DNA of 64,000 nt from assembly GCA_012934845.2 (NCBI GenBank), contig WNNJ02001766.1, forward strand, positions 62,001 to 126,000, written 5' to 3'. The stretch comes from Pomphorhynchus laevis. Lineage: Eukaryota > Acanthocephala > Palaeacanthocephala > Echinorhynchida > Pomphorhynchidae. The first letter of the stretch is position 1. Each line of letters opens with the position of its first letter. The translations under genes and the position numbers were made by a program. A model generated the notes under the pieces. The model was not told the DNA's origin and searched no databases. It saw only the letters and a program-made list of their open reading frames with translations. Of this stretch, positions 56,130 to 64,000 are shown piece after piece.

Positions 56130-58400
56130 CGTAACATTACTCGATTTATCCCAAAGCATATTTGTTCCCACTATACTCCGTACATAACCCCACCTCACTC
56201 CTCTTCATCTCAAGGACTCTTGACCTTAGTTAAGTGCTCCTTAAGGTCCTCCCTCCTATTAAACTACTCATGTCCAGCCCTTTCTTGTTTAGTAGTTTCA
56301 CTCAGTAAGAACGGTAAACGCATAAGCCTAGCCAATGTCTACATCCGTCCAGTGGAAATTCACAAGAACCGTGACCTCCTGGATAGTATTATTGACAGCG
56401 GTTATGACATGTTACTTGGAGATTTCAACGACAGAACTGGTCGTTGGATCAATGCAGCACTTCGCAGAGCTAGGAACGGTTATCTTATTCACAAACCCCC
56501 GTCACCTACCTTTCATTGCACATCAACAAATTCTATCCTCGACATTTTACTGCTTCACTCGAGGTGGTTGTTAAAACCCTTCTGCACGGAGCAGTCGCGC
56601 CAGCAATTGTCCACCTCTCATGACCTAATTCGTTGGAGGATTGAGGAAGATATGTTGCTTCGAAGGAGGTTTCACTTTGATCCGATCAGAGTGGCCCTCT
56701 TTCAAGCGGCTATCCAACTCTTTCCCTTAATAGGAAATGAGAGTTTGACCAAATTTAATACCTACCTCTTTTCGCAAGCTACCGCGATTCTATCGACTAC
56801 CTATAAAGGTCGTATATACAATCCTACTCCGACAAAACTCAAGGTCCTAGCAAAATTACTGAACCTCCCTAATCTCTCTGCTTCCGCCAAACAGGCCCTC
56901 TCGAATGAATACTGGAGCACTAGATACAGGTTCCAGCTGAGTAGGGATAGGACGAGTATCGCTCGCCTTAATCCTTCTCAGTCTTCCTTTTGGAAGATTT
57001 TCAAGAAGGAGAAGTTTGTTTGCTGGAAGGATAGAGCATTGCGTTGGATAGGGAATGTAGGCCTTGATAAAGTTTTAGAGGAGTCACTGGCCCTACACAA
57101 CTATGGAGCCACTCTATCACCTCAACCAATCCCGCCTTGGTGTAACTTCAGGAGTAGGGATCTATCTGTTACGGATATCCTTAACTCCTGGGGTCCACTC
57201 CCGGGCATCTCCAAATCCGTCGTTCCACTTTCTTCTCGGGTCTGTCAGCTTTTGACAGCTGATCAGAGAAGAGAGGTGGCCGTCACAATGCTTTTAGCCT
57301 CCCCATCCGATGTAGCAGGCATCAATATTAGTAAGCGTGTTTATATTCCTAAGAAAAAATCCTGCTCATGCCCTAAAGATCTGCGACCCATTTCGATTCA
57401 AAATGCCCTCGTGTCGATTTACGAAAAAGCGCTTGCGCGTAAAATCCACGACCATTTAAGTAGGCGTAATTTGATCCCTCCAGGTTTTCATGGGTTCGTC
57501 AAAGGTCACTCGGTCCATTCAGCAGTTGGTGAGGTGGAGCAGTTTTGTCGGGATAATAGCCATCGTCTAGTTGTGGCTGTTTTCCTTGACTTTTCTGCTG
57601 CATTTGACCGCATCTCCATTCCTTTTGTGATCTCTTCTCTCAGGTCCATCGGGTTGCCTGCAAGAATTGTGAACAGAGTGGAGATCCTGCTGTATACCAA
57701 GCGATTTTACTATGAAGACGACCCTGATGCGCGTCAGTTTTACCCTATTACGGGTGTACCTCAAGGATCCCCACTTTCTCCTATCTTATATCTTGCTGCC
57801 TCTATTAAACTATTCAAAATATTTAAACGCGAACAACGTCTTGTGGTGTACACTGATGACACCACATCCATGTTCAATGAACACAGGTGTAAAGAAGTAG
57901 TCTCTGAAACTAAGCTAACTCGCAGGTGGTCGTCTTTCATGGCACCCCTGCAACAAAGAAAAGCTTAAGAGATTAGCACTCTCTGCGCTCTCCTCCATAT
58001 TTGCCTCTGAACCACTTCCCACCTTCACAAGTCGAGTAAAATACCTGGGGTTCACCGTTACGGTGAACTGGTCGGCGAAAGCTGACTTGGATAGACTCAA
58101 ACGTATCCTGAAGAAAGCTAGGTGGGCCCTGAAACGGGCTCAGCATCTGTCATTGAAAGGGAAAACCCAGGTGCGCCTTTGGGGTACCTGGGCTATCTCG
58201 GGACTTGTCTTCTTCTCAAGAGGACGTCCCCCAGAGCAAAGGCTAAGGTTTCTTAAGCTCCTCGTCTCTCGTTTACCCAGCCTAGTCTGCGCCGATTGGA
58301 TTCTTCGGGGGGTGAAAGACCCCGGGTGGTTCAATCGGAAGCCGGCGTGTTGGATCGGTTGGGGGCTCAGATCCCCCTGGACCTGAGGCCATAGAAGAAG
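56130..58400 (+). mobile_element. LINE of the main family, best-preserved copy
   Basis: A frame open for about 610 codons to 57968 spans endonuclease and RT. The endonuclease part shows ITPPHSSSSQG, NVYIRPVEIHKNRDLLD, LGDFNDRTGRW and STSHDLI. RT motifs: CPKDLRPISIQ, VAVFLDFSAAFDRISIPF, GVPQGSPLSPILYLAASIKL and YTDDTTSMF (the usual YADD with Ala to Thr). After EHRCKEVVSE a deletion of roughly 90 bp shifts the frame; the C-terminal region resumes at 58063 (SAKADLDRLKRIL, SGLVFFSRGRPPEQRL) and ends at 58386. It lacks ORF1 and the start of the endonuclease. The least decayed of the family here. Confidence 0.85.
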
Positions 58401-58689
58401 AAAAGAGTTAGAAGACTGAAGAGCTACTGACTTTCTATTGTTGTGTCTGATCTGGTTTATTGCATGTTTCTTTTTCTTTTTTTTGTGTAGTTAAGAAAGT
58501 CTTTATTTGTTATTTATTTATAAAAATCGCAATGACAATTTTCTTTTAAATAAAATTCTAAACATTCCTCTGTACTCTTTAATATTAATGCATATCTCAG
58601 ATACATATATTTAGTAAAAGATAATAATAGATTTTCTTAATAACTAATGAACATGTGCTTAATAAGATAAAACAGTTCTTTCAATTGAG
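58401..58689. other. Spacer with a remnant of the 2.7-3.4 kb repeat unit
   Basis: 58510-58600 resembles 3020-3110 in reverse orientation. No gene. Confidence 0.35.
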
Positions 58690-60425
58690 ATCAATAAACA
58701 GCACAGCATATCCTAGTCTTTGACGATAGTCTTCAATATCGCAGAGGGACCTGGCCCTACCAGCAAACACAAATGCGACGCTTTCCGATTGAAGCAATCA
58801 GGGTCTGCCGCACACTTGGGGTCCCAATCGCAGCGCACGATGGTCGGTAGTCTCGACTTGAGGAGCTCCATAAAACTTAGTCTTTGCTCTGAGGGACGTC
58901 CTCTTGAGAAGAAGACAAATCCCGAGATTGCCCAGTGTAACAAAGGCGCACGTCATTAAATATATTCAAGTCGGATCCGGCGGTTCATTTAGTCGTAATA
59001 AAAATAATTGGCTGATTTTAGAGACTACATCTTTGCACCCGCGTCCAGAAAACAGGGCTGTGGTAAATCAGCGTATACCATTAGATGTTGATCACGTCAA
59101 AATGGTTTAAACAAAACAATGTAGGCAGCAAGAAAAGATTAAAGAATGTAGCGACCCTTCAGGCACACTTGTAAATGTATAGAATTGACGAGCATCAAGG
59201 TCATCCTCGTAAAAAAATCGCTTAGTATACAACAATATCTTCACACTGTTAACAATTCTCGCAGACAACCCGAGGGACCAGAGAGAGGAGATAATAAAGG
59301 GAATATAGATACTATCAAAAGCAGATGTAAAGTGAATAAAGACAGCAACAGCAAGCTGATATATGCTATCTTGACAAAACTGGTGCACTTCACCTTTTGC
59401 AGAATGAACTGAATGAATTTTTACAAACCAATGAAAACCTGGTGAGATTAAATTTCGCCTAATTAAATGATAGCGGATTTTACGCACAACGTTTTTGCGT
59501 AACTGGAAATGAGAGAGTTTTGAATCGAAATGGGCCGTAGGTCTTTAGGACATGTACCCGGTGTTTTATTTGGTAAAAAAGGCGACGGCTAATGTTAATG
59601 CCAGCAATATCATATTGTGAGGCTAAAAGCATAGTGATAGCGACTCTTTTCTCTGAATGTTCGTCAAAATCTGACAGACGAGAGTTGAGGGTGGCAAATG
59701 GGTTTTGGAGATTCCCGAAAGCAGACCCCAATAGTTAAGGATATTCGTAACTGAAAGATCCCTACTAATTAAACCGCCCCATGTATGCATTTGCTGATAA
59801 GAAAAAATGACTCCATGATTATCATGGGATAGTAACTCTTCCAAAACTTTATCAAGACCTATGTTACTAATCCAGCCCGATGCTCTCTTCTGCCAGCTAA
59901 CAAACTTTTCTTTCTTGAAAATCTTCTAAAAAGAAGATTGAGATGGATTAAGGCGAGCAATGTTAGCCTTACCCCTACTCAATTGTAGTCTATACTTAGA
60001 ACTCCAATATTCTTTCGAGAGAGCTTGTTTGAAGGAAACATAGAATAGGGATGTGTAACATTTTTGCTAGGATCTTGAGCCTAAGTTACTGATCCAGCTA
60101 CTTTACATGTAGCAGTAGAATGCTAAGGGAATAATTAGTTTTTGTGCAATTAAAGGAAGGTAAGTGCTAAATCCTAGCTCTGCGAAGTGCTAATCGATCC
60201 AGAGGTTGCGGTTCTTGTGAATTTATCCCGACCGTAATGGCTATGCTGATGCTTACAGAGTGTTATCGCTAAATAAGACATGTTAGGACAGGAGTAATTC
60301 AATAAGAAGGATGATCTTAAAGAGCGAGGGTTAGAAAACCTTGAGATGAAGATTAGTGAGGAGGGGTGATATACGGAGTATATTGGGTAGTTATGTGCTT
60401 TGGTAAAAATCGAGTAATGCCCATG
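58690..60425 (-). mobile_element. LINE of the main family, truncated, abutting a second LINE
   Basis: Minus strand: endonuclease fragment with the same internal deletion as at 3400-3892 (60425-60040), then the linker, SVTNILNYWG (59780), IRYHLIRRNLISPGFHWFV (59480-59430), a palm motif, and a C-terminal SGFVFFSRGRP (58943-58880). Degraded throughout; the YADD region is largely lost. Its 5' end meets the second LINE at 60425/60426. Confidence 0.7.
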
Positions 60426-62480
60426 GGTATGTGAAACATTTTTGCTAGGATCGTAAGTTTTGTCGGAGTGTTATTGAAAATACGACTTTTATAGTCAAGA
60501 GTATCCTGGTAGCTTGTGAATAGAAGTAATAATTAAACCGGGTCAAGCTTGCATTTCCTACAACAGGGAAGAATCAAATAGCCGCCTGAAAGAGCGCAAC
60601 TCTGATGGAATCAAAGTGTAGCCTCCTTCTCAGCATGGTATCTTTTTCCAACCGGCAACGAATTAGATAGAGCGAGGTGGTCAGTTGTTGGCACGATTGC
60701 TCAATACAGAAGGATTTAAGCAGCCACTTCTCGTGTAGTAGTAGGATGTTGAGGAGATAATTATTTGTTGTGCAATGAAAGGTAGGGTATTGTGGTTTGT
60801 ATATAAGATAATCGTCCCTAGCTCTGTGGAGTGCTGTCTTAATTCAACTACCAGTTCTATGGTTAAAGTCACCAAGAATCATGTCATAACTGCTGCCTAT
60901 AATCCGAGCAAGGTAGTCACGGTTCTTGTGAATTTCTCCTGACCGGATATAGATATTGGCTATGCTGTTGCGTTTACCGTTTTTACATAGTGATATAGCT
61001 AAACAAGACAGGGCTGGACAAGAATAGTTAAGTAATAGGGATGATCTTAAGGAGCTCTTTACTAGGATTACAAGACATTGAGAAGAAGATTAATGAGGCG
61101 GGGTATAGACTAGTATAACGGGCGGATATATGCATTGGTAAATATCTAGAAATGTCATGTAAAGACCGGACCGATTTAGTTTCTTGAAGGATTATTACAT
61201 CAGCATCGCGACCAGATAAAAGACGAAGAGCAGAAGCACCTTCCGAATACCACTGAAGAATTTTCAGTGAAAAAGTATCTCAACTACTTCTCATTGCGTT
61301 GGTTTACGGGTGGAAGAGCGGTACTCTAGTTTAAGGCAGCAGTGGAAGGGTTCTCCCTTCCACTACCGGATCCAATCATGAACTCACTGTTCCCATATAG
61401 GCTGATAGGAATATATTCATTTCCCTTATTAGCGCAACCATCGATCAGAGTTTCCTCATTTGCCAGTTTTCATTTTCCGCCTTTCTTCGACATTTTGATT
61501 ACCTTCTTACTGTTGGTGGAAGATGCTCGTTTATTGGGAGATGCCTGTTCTTTCAGAATTTGAGACGGTGACAGCATCGCAGAGATTATTTGTGCTACAC
61601 TCTAAGTTCTTTGAGAGTTCTGCAAATTTCATGCCCATAAGGAACTTGTACTCTTCAAATTCCTTCTTATTGAATGGGAGCAATCCATAACTGATGAGTT
61701 AGTACTATTGGAAATTGCCCGTGTGGCTTCGGAGAAGGTCTTCACAGCTGCTGAAGGCTTCATATGCCGACTCTGATACTCCTTGAATTTTATGCATTTT
61801 TTGAGTATGCCGCGTGATTTAAACCACAGTTTACACATATGGGATCATTATCCTTCGGGCATTTATCACTATGTCCTGGTTCTTTGCATGCGGGACATCT
61901 CGATTTAGTCCAGCAAGAGGATCTCAAGTTGCCCCAACTTCGACATTTTTGGTAATGAAGAAAGATGACATTATTATATGATATGTGCTGAAAGGATAGG
62001 TTCGTACACCGAAACGGGTTATGTGCGTTTTCACCAGCACCATCGCATTGTCAATCGTAGTTGTGGCAAACGACAATGGAAATAAGGATCTATCTTTCCT
62101 TTTAACGTATCGTACGTCTTTAAGTTCGAATGCTGCTTACAGATCTTTTATGTCATCAAGGTCTAGGCCAAATCCAATGTTATTGATTTTGACACTGGCT
62201 TAGATAACCTTATGTTCAACAGTACCGAGTTGTCCTAGATTCTTTTCAAAGTAACCAACATATGATTGTGGCAGATAATTTGTGACAAAAGATATACGTA
62301 ACTGGCCAGGATACTTTCTGGCAGAATTGTAAACTATTCTGTATTGTATCGCACTCATCCGACGTAAGATAAGCTTATTCCTTGTGCGATCAACATATGT
62401 GTATTTGCAGCCTGCGCTCAGCACTTCACTGGTTCGAGCACGGACAGCAGGTCTATTCGGGGCTAACCATATGTGGATCC
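60426..62480 (-). mobile_element. LINE with ORF1, endonuclease and start of the RT linker
   Basis: Minus strand: ORF1 remnant from about 62424, whose C-terminal end (61960-61800) has three zinc-knuckle-like blocks (CRSWGNLRSSC, CPACKEPGHSDKC, CVNCGLNHA), as in ORF1 proteins of I/Jockey/R1-group LINEs. The endonuclease follows (61270-60700) with DADVIILQETKS, NIYIRSGEIHKNRDYL and GDFNHRTGS, then the RT linker breaks off at 60426. Only copy here that retains ORF1, so it shows the family's full 5' organisation. Confidence 0.75.
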
Positions 62481-62929
62481 GCTATGAATGACTGAGGATT
62501 TTATGAATGGAGTTTTAAATGTTAAATTGAATGTACAATGATGATATTAGAGCATATTTGCGGGTAACCTTTTAATTGTAATTTTTTACGAATAAAATTA
62601 TTATTAAAATAATTTAAAAAGTCTTTTCCTATTAAGAGGAACGATCATTACTAAAATTGCCTTCAAACTTTAGTTTTCTAATGTTGGGATATTTCAGTGA
62701 TTGCGTATCCCGGAATTTCGGGATTTTAAAGGGATTCTGGGAAATGTAATTATTTTTCACGTTATCTCTACTGAAAATTTCTGTGTAAATGAGATAACTT
62801 ATTTTTAACATATCGAAGCAAAAGTTATATTATTAAAAATACGTAAGTACTAATGATTTCAATTTTAGATCTTTTAAATGTAACAGAAAAAATTGAATAG
62901 TTTGTGATGTTATAAATAATAATTTCTAT
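62481..62929. other. AT-rich spacer, no gene seen
   Basis: Nothing recognised. Confidence 0.35.
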
Positions 62930-64000
62930 GTCTAATAATAAGGCGATCGGCCCTGACCAACTTTGTGTTTAACAAATTAAAGATTCCTTTTATTTATTAT
63001 CGAGTTATTGGCTACATTTATTCAATTGTATCCTATACGGTTATCAAATGCCGGTGTCATGGAAGCAAGCTGTAATAAAAATCATGTATAAGGGTAAAGG
63101 GGATATAAGTGATACCAACTCGTACCGTGGAATTGCCCTGCTAAATCACCTATAAATTTTTGTCCACTCTTATAACCAATCGATTATCGAAACACCGTGA
63201 TTATCTGTTGCCGCCAGAATAATTTGGTTTCCGACCTCACCGATCAACGGTGGATGCAATCAAGGTAGTTCGTGAACAAGTGTTATTACAATTCGAACGC
63301 AAGAGTCATTTATATGCTATCTTTGTTGACTTTAAAAAAGCCTTTGATTCGGTTAATCGAGAAATACTCACCCGTAAATTGTCGATGGATTTCCGGATAT
63401 CTGGTCGTATGCTGAAACTCTTAGGCAATATCCTCTATGCCAATTCATTAAATGTCTTCGACGGACTTACTTCATCAGACACAATAATTGCTAGCCGCGG
63501 TGTGATGCAAAGAGATCCGCTCAGCCCTATCCTTTTCTCTGTTTATATCCATGATTTGCCGTCTCATCTAGGAAACGAATGTCAAACTTCAAGCTCTGTT
63601 CTTTACGCTAACGACTTAGTTATTCTAGCGAAAGATCTGGAATCGGCTCAAAATGTAACCACTGCTCTAGCTAACTACTGTTCAAATAATCTAATTGAAG
63701 TCAATATCGATAAAACAAAGGTAGTAAAGTTTCGTAAAGGTGGCAGATTGTGCTCGCATGACGAGATTAGTTTAAACAGCAGGAAGGTAGAGTTCAGTAA
63801 TCAATACACGTACTTGGGGATACTATTGACAAGTAGGTGGTCTTTAAAGCTTCATATCGAAAAGAAATGTGCGAAAATCGTCATAACCACTTCGCGAGTT
63901 AAATGTTTAGGTAAGCTTTCCTTTGGTGGTGCTCTTCAGTATTTTCATGTCATGCTTCTACCGATTTTGTCGTACGCGCTTTCAGCAATCTGGACAGACC
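62930..64000 (+). mobile_element. LINE of another clade, RT running off the window
   Basis: Starts near KAIGPDQL (62940) with frame breaks, then from 63213 a frame is open for more than 260 codons to the window end: FGFRPHRSTVDAIKVV, IFVDFKKAFDSVNREIL, GVMQRDPLSPILFSVYIHDL, VLYANDLVILAK (YADD with the first Asp as Asn), SNQYTYLGILL. A TAA stop lies just before FGFRP. The order and spacing are those of a LINE reverse transcriptase unlike the main family. The Asn in the catalytic box and Arg in place of Gly in the QGDP motif argue that it is inactive. Confidence 0.75.

Noticed and set aside
61342-61563. 73-codon plus-strand ORF
   Set aside because: Antisense to the junction of ORF1 and endonuclease of a minus-strand LINE.
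61690-61720. CTGATGAGTTAGTA in LINE ORF1, matching 14 bases of the foldback element centre
   Set aside because: No GAAA, stem III or cleavage site at the right distance; probably coincidence.
1-64000. tRNA, rRNA and CRISPR arrays
   Set aside because: No cloverleaf with conserved box sequences, no rRNA-like stretch and no repeat-spacer pattern was seen. All tandem repeats here lack unique spacers.

Overview
The window is AT-rich metazoan nuclear DNA. The few host genes have GT-AG introns, among them Sec61 beta, glyoxalase II, a MAGUK scaffold and the ribosome-biogenesis factor TMA16. The sheer mass of LINEs, Penelope-like elements, satellites and foldback repeats suggests an invertebrate with an expanded, repeat-rich genome; I cannot name the species from sequence alone.

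Layout. 1-5.3 kb: last coding exon of TMA16, then a composite repeat block (a foldback element, LTR-like direct repeats, a LINE endonuclease fragment and an unrecognised 76-residue ORF). Part of this block recurs inverted at 12.7-15.7 kb, and the TMA16-to-LINE part recurs direct at 49.8-53.1 kb. 5.3-12.7 kb: LINE debris, a 557 bp near-perfect palindrome and a CR1-like reverse transcriptase. 16.1-17.9 kb: a large minus-strand exon of a MAGUK (L27-like, PDZ, SH3, guanylate-kinase-like). 20.7-28.1 kb: a complete five-exon glyoxalase II gene on the minus strand, with a ~341 bp tandem satellite in one intron and a Penelope-like reverse transcriptase in another. 28-37 kb: mostly non-coding DNA with an 81 bp minisatellite, a foldback MITE, a CR1-like LINE and two possible orphan exons. 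37.4-38.1 kb: an unrecognised plus-strand terminal exon facing the Sec61 beta gene. 38.5-42 kb: a LINE fragment followed by a 380 bp satellite. 43-64 kb: LINEs of several families, some nested, a Penelope-like fragment with a GIY-YIG-like tail, and a second, composite TMA16 pseudogene.

The most notable result is hammerhead ribozymes in three unrelated repeats: (1) the 341 bp satellite in the glyoxalase II intron, where the ribozyme lies on the gene's sense strand; (2) a foldback element at 1.28-1.75 kb, with its ribozyme-bearing arm duplicated at 50.8 kb; (3) the 380 bp satellite at 39.6-42 kb, where the motifs are arranged so that one ribozyme can only form across two neighbouring monomers. 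Hammerheads in satellites, Penelope-like elements and retrozymes are known from other animals. Three families in 64 kb, one of them split across monomers, is unusual and suggests a circular-RNA or self-cleaving retrotransposition system active in this genome. All identities, splice sites and foldings were judged by eye, without searches or folding software.
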